A stretch of DNA of 64,000 nucleotides from NCBI GenBank assembly GCA_005406025.1, contig BGZK01001018.1, positions 124,001 through 188,000 of the forward strand. The letters are read 5' to 3'. The notes beneath the pieces were generated by a model. It ran no database searches. It had not been told where the DNA came from and worked only from the letters and a program-made list of their open reading frames with translations. Made by a program: the position numbers and the translations under genes. Below, in pieces: positions 38,301 through 53,300 of this stretch. Positions within the stretch are counted from its first letter, which is position 1. Each line of letters opens with the position of its first letter. The stretch is from Eumeta japonica (taxonomy: Eukaryota; Arthropoda; Insecta; Lepidoptera; Psychidae).

Positions 38301-41300
38301 ATTTAAATACATATTTTTTAAATTATTTGTAAGATAACTGGATAATTTTGTCATGTTGTGATCCAGTATTTTTGTCCGAGTTTTAATATTGATATTGAAT
38401 ATTATAATTTTTTTTTATGTGGCATACTCTCATCAGCAGCATCACGTCCATGCGAATGCACGGAGCCCTAATTTCAGCGCTAAAATAAAATTATAAATAA
38501 TGGAGATAGAGTTCCGGAAGTCAGAACTTATTTAGAAAATTTCCTTCTCTTTAAGTATATATATATTTTTAATTTCTAAATACTAATAGTTTTTAATGCA
38601 TATGTTTTTTAGGAGCTTTATCTTTACTTTTCAAGGTTTCATACTTATCAGATTACCGGTCTGGTATAAGCGTCTACCTACTAGGTTACAAAGTTCTTTG
38701 TGTTCATATATTCTCTTACTTTTCATATACATGTTACTTACTGTTTATAGTTTCATATTTTTCCTATATTTAATGTCGTCAATTACCTTTTATACATTTC
38801 ATAAATCTCCAATAAGATTACGCTTAATGAAACTTAGATAAAGGTAAAATTAATGCATGTAATATTATCTCCGTCACATCTCCTCCAAAACATTGGTGTA
38901 ATATCGAACCTCACCGGTTGTTATTATAGTCCGCTTCCGGAATCGAGGTCCACGGCACCAGAGTCAAGTCCTGAACCAGCCAGTCCAAGTCTTTCGAGCC
39001 CAGAAGGCGCACGGACCATTTTTCTCCAGCGGGCACTGTATATATAAATATACACGATAAAGTCATTTACGATTCTGATACGAGAGCTGCTATTTAGGTA
39101 TCCGAAACTGGCTATATACAGAACAATATTTAAAAAGTAATTATAACATTTCAAAATAGAATTCCTTGGCTGTAGAATACAGTTTGTCTCAAGTAACTGT
39201 CAATTGTTTTACCATTGTGGGGTCATTTTAAAAATTGTGTGTCTTTATCACCATGGATTTAACTCGTGAAACTTTTCGTGCGTTGATTTAATAACGATTT
39301 TCGGCGTGGGCTAACTCAAAAACAGCGCATCAATCAACTCATTTCGGCTTTGGGGATGAAACACCATCAAAAACCACTGTGTATCATTGATTTAGTGAGT
39401 TTAATCGTCGACGGTCAATGTTCACGGACAAATTTAAAGAAGGTCGCCCTAAATCGGTTGTTCCATAACATGTCGATACTATGCGGGAACTAATAATACA
39501 AAATCGTCATGATACATATCGCGATATAAAGGCGTTCCTGGGCATAAGTATGACGAGCACACATAGGACATTACATGACAGTTTGACTGTTAAAATAATT
39601 TGTTCGCGTTGGATTCCGCACAACTTTAGCATTGATCGACAATAGGCTTGTGTCGATTGGTGCAAATAACTGATAAAAAATTACAATCGTAGTGCGTAAA
39701 AAGCTGTTTATAATATCTACACAGGTGATGAAACTTTGATCTATGCGTATGACCCCGAAACTAAACAATAGTCAACGGTGTGTATGTTCCAAGATGACCC
39801 GACCCAACAAAAATGACTCGTTACAAAAGCACTTTGAAGCGAATGGGTGCCTGTTTTTTTGTATAAATGAACATGTCGTTACAGTGCAACTAGAGGAACG
39901 TAAAGCGGTTAATTCGGAGTGGTACACGACCATCTGTTAGCTAGAAGTCTTTGAAGAAATAAAAAGGAACAACCGTAAACGCAGAATCATTCTTCATCAT
40001 TCAATGCTAGCTTTCACACGTCGTCCGAAACCATTAGGTTTTTGGAAGGTCAAAAGATCGACTTGGGTCATCCACCTTTCAGCCCCGATTTGTCATCCAA
40101 TGATTTCTGTTTATTCCCAAGCGTGAAGAATGAATTACGTGGTCAACGCTTTTAGAGCCGCGAAGAGGCCGTTGATGCGTTCAAAATGTACGTTGTGCAG
40201 ATACCTCAATCAGAATGGAAAAAGTACTATAAAAATTGGTTTCAGCGTATGCAAAAGTGCATCGATCATTATGAAGAATATTTGGAAAAGCAATAAAACC
40301 ATGTTAATTGATAGATGTTTGTTTCTTTTTCATATTCCGGACACATAAATAGCAGCCCTCGTAATACTTATTTGAAATTAAATTAATAAATATTTTGATT
40401 TAAAAGCGCATATAAAAATGTTTGTGAAACAAATAGCGTAAAGAAATTATGAATGTAGCACGTAGACTCTAAGAAGGCACCCGTAATCAAGGGTGATTGC
40501 CCATTACAAAAGCGGTCATATCTGAATTACAATCAGTTTTTGGTCGTCGTGAAACGTGATTATGGTGACATTATTTTTCACAAAAAAAATATTGCAAGTG
40601 GATGATTTCACAAATGATTTATAATCTGTGAAGGGAACAACATAAAAATTAATTGAACATGACTACCCAAAGTAAGTTGGGCATTCTCTTTGACGATCTT
40701 TTAAAACTTTTATGACATTCCACTAAAATATTGACCGCGAAGTACTACCAAAATAGTAGGATTATATATATGCACCGTCAAGTTCGTAAGTAGTGGTGTT
40801 CGCTGGTAACGTGACGTTGACAATGTCGTTGGTGGGCTTCCGAACCTGCAGCACCCACTGTGCCGCTGTGGTCTGCTTGGCGAATTGGACCCACGACACT
40901 TTCACGCGCCCTCCCTTTCGCCGTACGTCCACTGGAACTGCAAAAGAAGTCGGGATGTATGTATCCACTGATGCGAAGAAGAAATAAGCTATGAAGCTGT
41001 TATTTTCCAAACTTTCTATCCATATTTATAGATAAGCCAGGAATAAGGCTCTGAACGTTAAGAACTTTCAGAGGATTATCTGATATCACTTTCACACTAA
41101 CTAAACAATGATATACTACCGCACACTAACATTACAGTTGAGTTGTCGTCTAGGGACATGAAATACCGGATCGCGCACAAACCGCTCCCAGAAGCATAGA
41201 GAAGTATGCGGGCCACATTTCGGAAATAAGCAATGTATGATCGTGCTATAGTAGCGCACTCGTTATACAAATGTGGACAGGCACACCCCACACAAATGTG

Positions 41301-44300
41301 ATACAAACAGACGTTAAAAGCTTGATTAATAATGTCGCGGCGTGTATTGGTAATAAGTGATCGATGCTATCCGCTACGCCAGCGCGTGCAGTGACCACAA
41401 ATGTCGGTTTATTTTTTGACTGCTTTTTCTTCGATAGAGCAAATCAGTAAATATCGATGAAAATTTCAAACACTTTTTTTAGTTACAATCATTCTTAAAG
41501 TAAGGGAACGGGCTCTGTTATGTCTGTAATGAATTCATCCATAATATCATTCAAATGCTTTAGCCAATAACATCAATTGAATGTAATAACTAACTTGTAA
41601 TTTTTTTTAAGTCAATCACAACAGCAAATTATTTTGATAAATCTAGAAGTGTTTCCACAATGATATTTGATAGATTTTTCTCTTACGAGTTCTACAAACT
41701 TGTTTGCAGTTCAAAAGTATGGCTTTTTGAATAGTTATAGATTGTATTAACTTTAGTATTCTATTCTTATGTCAATTCAAACTCACACTTCTCAAGTGAC
41801 GTGGTAGTCGGTATGCATGCTATTAGTACATTCTACTGTTTCCAATCATAACACTCAGGTATACCTCCTTGTCCTTGGCATTCCACGGGGTCAGATAGGT
41901 CACTAGCAGAGTCAGTCCTGTAGGCGCGTACTTTAAAGCTATATGGAACCAAAGGCATTTGCACAGTTAAATTCTGCGCCATTTCTTCATTCGGAGGCCC
42001 CGTCAGTTCGACACCTCCATCTGAAAAAAAAGTATAAATACATTTTAGTTTAAAACAACAGTCTCATTAATTACTAGTTTTTGCTGGTGGCTTCACCTGC
42101 CCGAGCCTAAAATTTTTTCATCTTCTAGATCAAGAGAACTCAAGTCAATCATGATCTCGATTCCGGTTTTGTTCTCGTCTTCGATTTTGATTCATTTGTC
42201 AGTTTTGGTGTCGTTTTAAAGTCCAGTATATTCGACAATATACAAATAACATGGTTTAAAAATTGCTAAACCTTTACTCTATTCCATGTTTCATGTATGT
42301 ATGAATGTTCTTACTGTAATCCTAATTTCATGACGATTAGTTAGCCGTCACTAAAGTTATAAACCCGGCGACCAGGTAACTAGCTGGCCTGGCATATCAT
42401 CTTAGTGAGGAGTCTCTATCTACACGCCTATCTCTTTCATTCATTACACTAGTGCGAGAAGGCCAGTCCAATGGAGTCTCTTCTCTAGAGCGTCATGCTA
42501 GACCCCCGCAGGAGATGGGATTGTCCATAATTTCTGTTTAAGATCGCAAACATGTATTTACATGTTCTGTTATGAACTGGCGTTTTATTAGGTATTTATA
42601 GCGTTCGGGAAACACATGTAATTGCAACATCAAAAACTCTTCATTAATAATAAGCTAATAAACCTCAGAAATCAGAATCTCTTGTTTGAAATACGTGACG
42701 GCGAACTGTCGAACGGTTTGAATGTTTGTGACGACGTTTTTCCATTTTTTGTTTGTGCAATAAAAAGGCATGTTCTATTTATTTACGGGCATTGGAGTTT
42801 GGGAATCGAGAAAGAATAAGAGTAAACATTAAGAAAATGTTGAAGTATATTCAATTTAGACGATGCACATTGAATTATAACGTGATACAAAAATCCATTA
42901 CGGAACCATTAAAATACTTTTAATTAATAGCATTTAACTTGTTACCTTCTGATCGTTAAAAGAAAACTAATTAACATGGCTCGAAGTCCGGTATTTATAT
43001 TCGCAACCCACTAGTCTAGAATACCTCCCAAATGTAAAAAAAGGTCATAACTATGTAACACTTAATTAGTCGTAAACACGTTACGTTTGACGTAAACTAA
43101 CAATATCTAGTGTTCTCTTAAGTCTAATCGATCAAAATTCGCAAATTATAGAAACAATAATGTCCACCGCATTTCAAGATTATATAAGAGAAGGTTTATT
43201 GTACTATTTTATTATTTTTCTCATGAGCACTACAATATCATACTGAACTTCATCCCTGTACAATTTCTGTTTAAGCGAATTTGGTTCCGTATATTGTTCA
43301 AACATGGTTTTATTTTACGTTTCTTGCAAAACGAAATCGGTGATTACGCATTAGATTTTAGTTTTTTTTCCCAAATAACTTGTACAGTTTATTTTTAATA
43401 ACGTAGCGGGAGCAATATTTCTTATTGTCTTTTTTGAAACTCCCAAAAGTTTCATGTCGAATTCGAGCTACGCGTGTCAATGTCAATACTGGTACTTTTA
43501 TTTGCCGTCCCGTCTTATCTGAATCTTTAAACCCACAACGAGATAACTTGAATATCGAAGTTAATACGAGAAGTAGGCACCCTTGGTAACGCCTATCGAC
43601 TCGCGCGCCACACTGGAGATGCGGCCGACCGACGGCTGCTAATGAACCCGTGCGGCACTCGAGCCCCGATTCGGTGCAATTCGAGACGAGGAAAAATTTA
43701 AAGCTATTCCATTCTTTATAGCAATCGGTATTTTTATCAATATTCTTCTATTCTTTTCCTAATAAATATTTATTTTGCCTGTTTCACATTATTTGACTAT
43801 ACTTTGGTTTTTTTTTTTTTGAACGTTTATTCTCTTTTATATTTGAACTTGTATCTCTAGCCTCTAACTGGTTATTTCATCTAAATCACTTCGATGCACA
43901 TTAAATATTTTCTCGTTTACTCTTTGCAAATTATAAGGACAAATATCTAATATAAGCGTATGCATTGTAATAAAATAAAATAAAATAAAAAGCCTTTATT
44001 TGACCAAGCTAAATGTACATTTTTCTATTTATACTTAATTTCTTTGAATTACTTATTATTTGCTAGGTATTTATACTTTAATTAATCCTAAATTACATTA
44101 TTTTCTAGTTTTATATTCTTATTGTTTTTCTTCTATATACTAAGCTAGGTCCCCAGTCGGGTAAAGGCCTCCTCCAAAGACGCCCACTCCTCTCTATCCT
44201 GCGCTAATTGCCACCAGTTTGAGCCTGCAACTTTTTTGTTGCTACATGTATTTGTTGGATTTTATTTTTATTCTTGTTTATTCCTGTGGTGATTAACTTT

Positions 44301-47300
44301 GAAGGGTTGTGGTCATACTCTTCCACGGTGACCAGCCGGGTTGGAAGATCATGTTTGTTTCTTGTTTTTAATTGTGTGTTTGTTTTCTCTATGCCGGAGG
44401 AGGAGGCGATTGATTGCTATGCCTGTTTATTCTGAATATTACTTTGAATGGTTGGCTTTTTGACTACGTAGTTCAGTATTCCTTTTTTTATTACTCCCTC
44501 TGAGAAGCTGCTAGACCTCTTGATTGGTTCTTCTATTTGTTGTATTTTGTTCTTTTTATTTACTCGTGAGTTCTTATCCATGTTGGTTTTAATGACATTT
44601 TCTGGCGAGGTAGGAAATTTGCGTTTTGTGTTGTTTTTCGGTATGATCAGTTTGTCGTATATAATTTTGGCTCTAACTCCCTTTTCTCTTTCCCGTTTTA
44701 ACTGCTCTTGTAGTTCCTTTCTCTTCTCTAGGACGTATTTTGGGTAGTCTTCTTTAATGTAGTAATTTGTATCTTTTAGCGCTCTTTTTTGCTTAATTAT
44801 TTTAATTTTTGTGCCTAGCGTTGAAAAAGTTACCACTATTGGACGTAATCTTTCTTCTTTCTTCCCTATTCTTTTTATTTCTTGGATATCGCTGTAATTT
44901 AATTTTACAGAGAGATATTCTTCAACCCAGGTGATAAAGTTTCTTTCTAAGCTCGCATATGACTTTTCATTCTCTTCGACTCCAAAAATACCAGGTTATT
45001 TTTTCTTGCCTGTTTTCCAACATATGCAGCCTTTTTCTTGATTTTCCACTCTTTCCTTTAGGTTTTCGTGATTTTTCTAATGTTAAGAACTTTTCTTCAA
45101 ACATCCTGCTAATATTCTGTGTGACCTGCTCTGTAATATTTTTCCTGTGTCGCAATTTCTTGTCTTTGATTTTCCAAGTCCATTTTAATTGTTTTAGCGT
45201 GTTTATAATTTCTTCCATGATTCTTGTTACACGTGGCGTCCTCTGGTAGTTTATCGCGGAAGCTCTTGGCTAGGTAGTTTTGATGTCCTGTGGATCTTAT
45301 GGTCGATTTATGCTTGCTTAGTGTCTGGCGAAGTAGTTCTGACGCTGACCGATAGATGTCGCTTTAGCTGGTATGTGGCAGCTAGTTCTACAGAAGACTT
45401 GATTTTTTTGGGGAATATTAGGTTATGTCGGATTTGAATACTTTGTAAAAGTGCAAAACATTCTAATAAAATGTGGAATAGATATGTTTGGGTTCACTAC
45501 ACACTTTAAGTCAGTTCCACTCTGTGAGTAAACTGATTATTTTGAGATGTAATGTCACTTGTATTTTCATTGTTTTTTGCCACTTTTTGATCACATTTCA
45601 CTCAGACTTTGCACTTTTCCAATGTTTTTTAACTTTATACACGTTTATTTGCAAACTGTGACCCTTGAAATACCGTAAATTATTTATTAAGTAAATTTAT
45701 ACGTTGAGTCGATGTTAACAACGGCACAGTGTCGCCTACCCTCCAGCGTATGCATTACTTAGGAAATATTATTTTACAATATATTATGAATGATTTGTTC
45801 TTAAAAATAATTTGATGAGAAGCTGGATTTTGTTAAAGCAAAACTCTTCGCGTCGGATATGGTACAAAAATTAATGAAACTTTAATTATATTTTTCTTAA
45901 TAGCTTGTTTACGTTAGGCGGCTATTACCATTGGACTCCCCGTTGGACACGAGCCAACTACGTTATTAATGAAATGTAGAAAAAGGTATAACATACAATA
46001 AAAAAAAAATAATAGATGAAAAAACATCAATTACACAAATAAACTTTCGTAAACGTAAAATGAAATCTCGGTAAAATGAATTTTTATATATTAAGTAGCT
46101 GCGCGCAACGTTCCGCTCGCATGGACTATAACAATTATTGTTTTGGTTTTTTTTATAAATAAACTAGCTTGCGAATCGTGCCGCTCCCGAAAACCCGGGA
46201 ATCCCCCGTCGTCGACCATTGGGTGTTATTTTGAAGGCAAAAATGCTTATTGAGTGTCATACGTAGAAAATGAACAGATATATATATCTTATAGTTTACT
46301 CACATAAGCCATTTAAGCATCTTTTTTGTCGACTTGATTCACCATTATGGTCACTACGTGTTTCGTAGGATACTTTATGTAACAAAATATCCTATAATCT
46401 GATAAGGTAACATAGCTATGAACTAAAAAGAAATATGTATATCGGATAATCGGTTCTCGCATAATACACGTGTGCCACTCGGGGACTGCCGCGGTAAAGC
46501 AATTGCATAGTATTTTTTATCAACTTATGCAATTATAATTATTTATTTATTTTATTTATGCAGTATTTTTGTTGAGGAGGTGCCCTAACGCCGAAACTCT
46601 AAGAAGGCAAGAGTCACCAGATTGCGGGGCGAAGAGGGGGATTACGCATGCGCAGTAACGCCGATACAACCAATGCCACCTAGAGGCGAGTTGCTGAACT
46701 AAAGAGACAAGCGTGATATTTCAAAAAAGTCATTAAAAGTTCTGTTATTCATCGATAGATGGCAAAAGTAAAAAGTATCACCGCTGTGCCGGTCGAAGTG
46801 GGGGGTGTTAGGTTATTTTCGTTACGGAATTTCTGGATTCGGTCTCCACGCTCAAGGCCCGCGATAGAAGCTATGCAATAGCTTGAAAAGGACATAAATA
46901 GACAGATAGAAAGACGTTTATGTGTTATAATATGTGTTATAATATGATGTGTTATAATATGGTACAGATAAACCAGTACTAGCTGATGACTCACTATCGT
47001 TCATTTATTTTTTTTTTTGATAATTCTTATGATTATTTAACAAATATTTTAGTTAACTATTGCTGAAGTACAACAATTAAAAATAAATAATTAATCAAAT
47101 ACATTATTTAAATTATTGTCGATGCGTTTTATTGAATGCAAATAATGAGCAATACCTCTAGGAGAGTAATGTACAGTGTAAGCGACAACATTGATGGGGT
47201 CCTTGTGCTGCCAGTGCACGCGCACACTGCGCACGCCCACCGGCGCGCAGCGCACGGCCACGGGCTCGGCGGTGTCGCCGCCCGTCACGTTCAGCTGCGC

Positions 47301-50300
47301 CCACGCCGACGCCACGCTGTAGCCGTTATCGGCGAAACACTGGTACGTACCTATACGTACGAGTGTTAAAATCAGAAAACGATTAGGCAATTATAATTAA
47401 TTAAAACTTTGCTTTAGACCAGGTGTATGGGCAACCTTTGACATCTTGTGGGCCAAATTTGAATGTGCTAATACGTTCGCGGTCCGCGTTCAAAAAGTAG
47501 TGCATTTTAAAGTAGTGTTTTAAACTAGTGTTCATTATTTTTAGCGATAAATATCAGACATGAAGTTTATCAAAATGTCTTGTGGGCTGGTGGTTGCCAA
47601 CATACGCTTTAGAAAGTAATTAATATTAACAATGTGTATTTACATAACACCAAGTGCAAAAAGTGTTATGATACTTAAATAAGGTGTATATTCTCGGATA
47701 AAAAGTATCAGTAAATAACTTAGTTATATTAAGAAATTATAAATGGAACTAAGATATTTTTTTTAGTTTCTCTTGTTTCGCTATAAATGAGGCCCATTTT
47801 AAAAATTTGACTCGCTGTATTTTCGCAGATAAGGGAGAGAATGGTCGATTTTTGTATATTTTCTTTAATATGTTTTGCCTAAGTCTTTTTAAAATTATAA
47901 AACCACTTAAATTGGAGTACGTTTATTTACGTTATACGTGTACTACTAGGTCACCTAACTTTGTATATCTATTAAATTCCAACTTTTCTTATCTATTACA
48001 TTCGAAAAAAATAGACTACAACAGACTGGCAGACACACAGTCACAAAAGTGATCCTATAAGGTACGTTATTTCATTGGGTGTACGGAACTCTAAAAAAAA
48101 AAAAATATAACATGCATTATACTCTATTTTTATAATTTTATTTATTTTTATAATATTGTAACTTTCTTTAGACGACTTCCTATATAATTATTTAGCAAAA
48201 ATTATTATTGTCAAATTTACTTTTTTGAAAACATCTGTTACATTTAGTGGTAGAGGAGACTTATTCACAACATTAAAGGCATTTAAGAAATAATAAGCCG
48301 TTTGAATATTACAAAAAATAGTTAATTAAATAGGTAAAAACGTACTCCATCATAATACGTATTATATATACTTATTAGTTCAAATATAAGAAAGGTTCTG
48401 ATAAAAAATTACTCGAAACCTACAGTAGGGTTTATTTACATTATGCATTCAACCTTTGCGTATTATGTTTATTTATTCATCAAATTATTTGAAAGCTGAC
48501 AGCGAAACAAGAATTTATTTTAAGTATACATTTTTATAAGTTAAGTTTATTTAAAAAATATATATTATTATCAAAACATTTCTATGTAGCTTTTGTTGTG
48601 CTTATAAGTTCCATAATCGATACAACTATCAGGTGTCTCCTCCATTGTAACGGAATAAGATACCTAGTGTTTTAAGGGCACGTTGTTAAATTAAAACTTT
48701 TATGTTTTAAATGCTACGTGTGTACGACACGTCATGAGAAAAGCGACTCCTTTCAGAAAATGGATTTGATAAGCCCTACAGAGGTCATACAAAACAAAAC
48801 TTTGATTTTTATCAAATTTCGAATAATTGTATCATTACGTTCGACACACATTTTTCAATAAAAATATGAAAAAAACAAGGTTGGGTACGAAGAAATCGAA
48901 ATCTGAAGGTTACAAGCTTGAAAATTAAACATAAATCAAATAAAAAAGCGGTATGTGACTGGGTGGAATTATTTATGTGTCGAAATCCAGTACATCATTA
49001 CGTTAAAGACATCAGAAGGATTCTTACGTCACAACATCAAAAGAATATGCAAGAAAAAAGTTCAAAACTTCTTCAAAATATTGGACCACTTCATTGCATC
49101 ATGTTGCAAGGCTAAAATTTATACTAACAGTTGCTAGTCAATTTTATATTTTCTTGCCCAGGTTATCTAAAATGGTTATGCTATACTTCAAATATCTTAT
49201 ACCATGCTAAAGCTTACATAACGTTATTTTTTTGCGGCCTAGCTCCCCGCGACGTGTCATGCGATTAATAACTTCATTCCAAAAGTAAAGTAATAGTGAC
49301 TTTGAACGGTATATTATATTGCAACTATGTTGAGGTATTACAATTTTGTGCCAATAATGATTATAATACTGGTCTGTTTTCCGTGTCACAAGACTTACTA
49401 TTTGCAGTTATTTAGATAGACAGGCTCTTTTAAAAATCCTTAAAACTACATTTCTTCAAAGAATGTGTAATGCGGGTTCACTGAAATCAATTTGGTAATG
49501 TCAAGTATTGGGATTTGAACATAATTATTTGCAAGACTAGCTTACCGGCATCCTTGGACGTGGCGCCGCTAATGACGAGTTCTATCAGTTGTGTTTTCGA
49601 TGATCTCATCAGTTTAATCTGCGAAAAAAAAAATTACGATTCTGAAACAGAATACATTAAAAATATGGAATAAAGCATATCTGATATATATATTAGTATT
49701 TATTTAAATGGAGAAATACTGACTTTTACAAAATTTGCAGCTATACAAGATATGATTTTAATAATTTTATTTCAATTTTCAATCAGATTATTATGCCAAA
49801 TAAACTCCCGGTTTGGATTTTTAAATTAATATCCAAATCGTCATTACGGCGATAATAAATTCTATATGAAACGTGCTATAAATACCTCAATTGAGGCTTG
49901 CACAGGACCATTTATTTTTTGTACCTCTTAAGCACGTGCGGTGGTAATTTCTAAAATTTTCCATTCTAACAATTGTGTTTGTGCTAAAGGAAACTTATCT
50001 TCCCGAGTTTTAGATATTAATCGCTATGCGACTACTTCATAGTTATATAATATGCCACTAGTTACAGGTTATACACTTATATACGTATTACATTCAGTCG
50101 AGGCACAATCGTCCCTCGTCAGATGATAATAGAAGTGTACCGGTCCGGTGATGTTGAGGGCGCGGCCGTCTTTGTACCAGCGGACGGCGGGCCGGGGCGC
50201 GCTGCCTCGGCCGTGCAGTTCAGGCGGACGGTGCTCGCCCGGTGCACGTGCTTGCTGGCTGGCGGATGCAAGACGCGCACTCGCTCCCATACGTTCAGCG

Positions 50301-53300
50301 TGAAATTCTGCAGTTTCAGAGGCATCAAGAAAAACATTTTGAAAATGTGCGGAGGTTAAATTTGCAGACTGATAAACGATTGTAAAAAAGAGAACAAAAT
50401 AAAATGTCAAAAAATAACAAGTGTCTATATATGATAAGAAATTTCTTTCATTTTCGGTTTTCAATGTTTAAGTACTAAAACAAAAATAAATTTGATATTA
50501 TCCAGATAGACTAAAAAATCGGGGGTCTAATTCGTTTTTAATATAAGTTTTAATAATCTTTTTAGAAATTGGTTAATTTACAAAATACTATTTGACAATT
50601 ATTACGGAATTCATCGTCGATTGTAACCTGATTCAAAAGGGTTTATTAAAAAACGGATTCAGAAAGGGTTGTATAGTAGCTGGTCAGATAATGGTTAATG
50701 AATCCATACTCTAGTACACCTCAGATAATGATTCAATAAATCTATACTTTAGTAGACAAAATGGATAAAAGCTTCATTTTATAACTCTATTAAGAAAAGA
50801 GGTATGTAATTTTTGGGCCTCATTTTCTATTTAAACGGCCAATAACGAGACTTGACATTCCAATAGTCTACAAACACAGACAGAAATCCTACGTAAGAAA
50901 GAAATTTTAATACGTTATTGCACAATAATTACCAAATAAAAAATAATTTCAGTATTCGGTACTAAAATTGCCACATCCCTTATTAATATAGTAATCACAC
51001 AACGTTAGTGGACCGTTTAAAAACAATATCTACCCTCTTTTTCGCGTTTCCTGAATGTATGTGTATAATAATTTATGAGGTTGAAAATAGAACTTTCGTT
51101 CTATGGTTATTTTCTAGATGTTTATAGTATTGTTATTAAACGAGGGATTATAAAATCAATTTCGAACCACGTAAAGATTAATATTGCACAAAACATGATA
51201 TAATAATTATTGTATTTTTATGCCATCGATGTAAAATGCGCAAACCACCTTTTCAGGCCCTAAGGGCATTTATTCGTCAAGTTGCTGACAGCTTTTAGTA
51301 AGGTGAATAAGGACGAGAACATATTTTTTTAATAAATCCCGATTACTGTCAAATTAAATAAATCGCCAGTGACAAACGGATTCTCTATTTCACAGCGAGA
51401 TCTCGTTCGCTAAGTCACGCAGTTCGTCGACATTGTAATTTTATTAGGATCAACTTTGATGAGTTTCAAATCTTATCTTACTTTTGAGGCAGTCGTCTCA
51501 AGTCCATGGCGCTCGTCTTGAATAAAAGCGACTGCGGCAAACCGACGGGCGGACATAGCAGGTATATTGAAATACATGTACAATTAGATGCACTATTATA
51601 GGTCATACAAGTTAGTTGAATCGACCGATTCGAACAGGTTTTATGTTTACATACACATGTAATACCATGGATATACGAGGCATTTTACGTAATAATAAAA
51701 AAACGATTTAGAAGTTTCGATGAGTCGTATATTGATTATTATTGCATTTGTTCCCTTATTTTTGAATAACATTATTGTTAGTCCCTCAATATTTGTGTAA
51801 TTTTACGTTGCGCGATTCATTCCAACTGTTTTGACAGCCTGTGATAACTACACAAATGTATTCAGAAGTCGGTTACCCGACAGTGGTTGCGCCTCCGGGG
51901 GGCGGTGGTGAACGATGATGGCGGGGGACGGGATGTAGAGCACGGCGGGGCGGGGGCCGGGGAGGGACAGGGCGAAGTTGAATGCTCGCTCTGACGTAAC
52001 GGCTGCTGTCGCTGTGACGCGATACGAGGACCCGAAAGCCGTTTATTTTTTACAGCAATATCGGGTGGCCGGTGTGTGATTTTTCCGCTTTATTATTCCG
52101 TGTTCCCTTTTCCGAGGGGGGACGCAGAAACAATGAACGAGTTTTCATGTGGAAATCGAAATTCTTCTCATTGCGTTACGGTTGAATAACAATGAAAGGA
52201 TAATTCGAAATAGAAATATATTTTGTGTTCGCTATCGACGACCGGCCGAGTTACCTCCGCCGTTCTTTACAGTAAAATTCCCAGAAACACTTTTCTCTGG
52301 AGTTAATCTACAGATTTCAACGCAAATATTGATTTAGTAGCAATAAAACGACTATAAAAACACCACTCTGAAGGTTACGAAATTCACCCACCCAATTGCG
52401 GGGCCAAAACACAGCTAAGGTTCGTCTAATCTAATATAAAAAAAAAAATTTGGTTGCCTGTAAAGTCGGTATACGGGCGAAAGTTTTACGTGACAACGAC
52501 TTTGAATGGTAAAATCATTTTAATGTGAATATTCATTCGTATAGTAGGAAGAAGGATGAAATAATAGTAACAATTTAAAACATTTATTTATACAAAGAAT
52601 TATATTTAAAACATTAATTTATACAAAGAATCTCGCACTGAATTTCATATTAACAAAATTTTATTTTTACCTTTACATACATACGTATTTATATACAAAT
52701 ATACATACAATAACTTGCAATACATTTGCAAGCTATGCACTAATTCTCTAGTGCTGCGCGCGCGGCAGACCGATCATAGTTGAGTGGGAGAGACGCAAGG
52801 CATTCGGCGGGCCTCTCTCTTCGGTGACTCATCGTTACGTTACCGAGCGTTACACTTTTCAAAGTGACTCCCAGCCGCAACCTAATTTAAGACGTTGTCA
52901 CGTCAAAAAGAATTTTAAAGAGAGCATGAATTTATTAAGGCACACAATCACATATTTACAGTATCATATGTAAGCGCATTCTAGTGATTACCATAGATAC
53001 GTAGGATGTATTCAATTTGAAAAAAAACCCGTGTACAGTAACAAACGTTTCGTGAGAAAATGAATTTTCAAGAATTTCCTTCAAAACGTTTCAACATATA
53101 ACGTAATACCGTACTACACTAGCGCATCGACACGCGGCCTGCGACCGACGCGCGCGCCGATGCGCGTACGACCAACACCGACTACTAAGAAGGTACGACA
53201 CGCGTTACGTTTGCCGATAATTTAGTGCGGTGGCGGCGGTAAAGTTCTCCCGTTCCGCCGTGCGCTAATGTGCGTAACTCTATCGTTATCTCGGCGATGT

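Noticed and set aside
39743..40348. Short + strand ORFs
   Set aside because: Frame pieces of the decayed mariner transposase, not separate genes.
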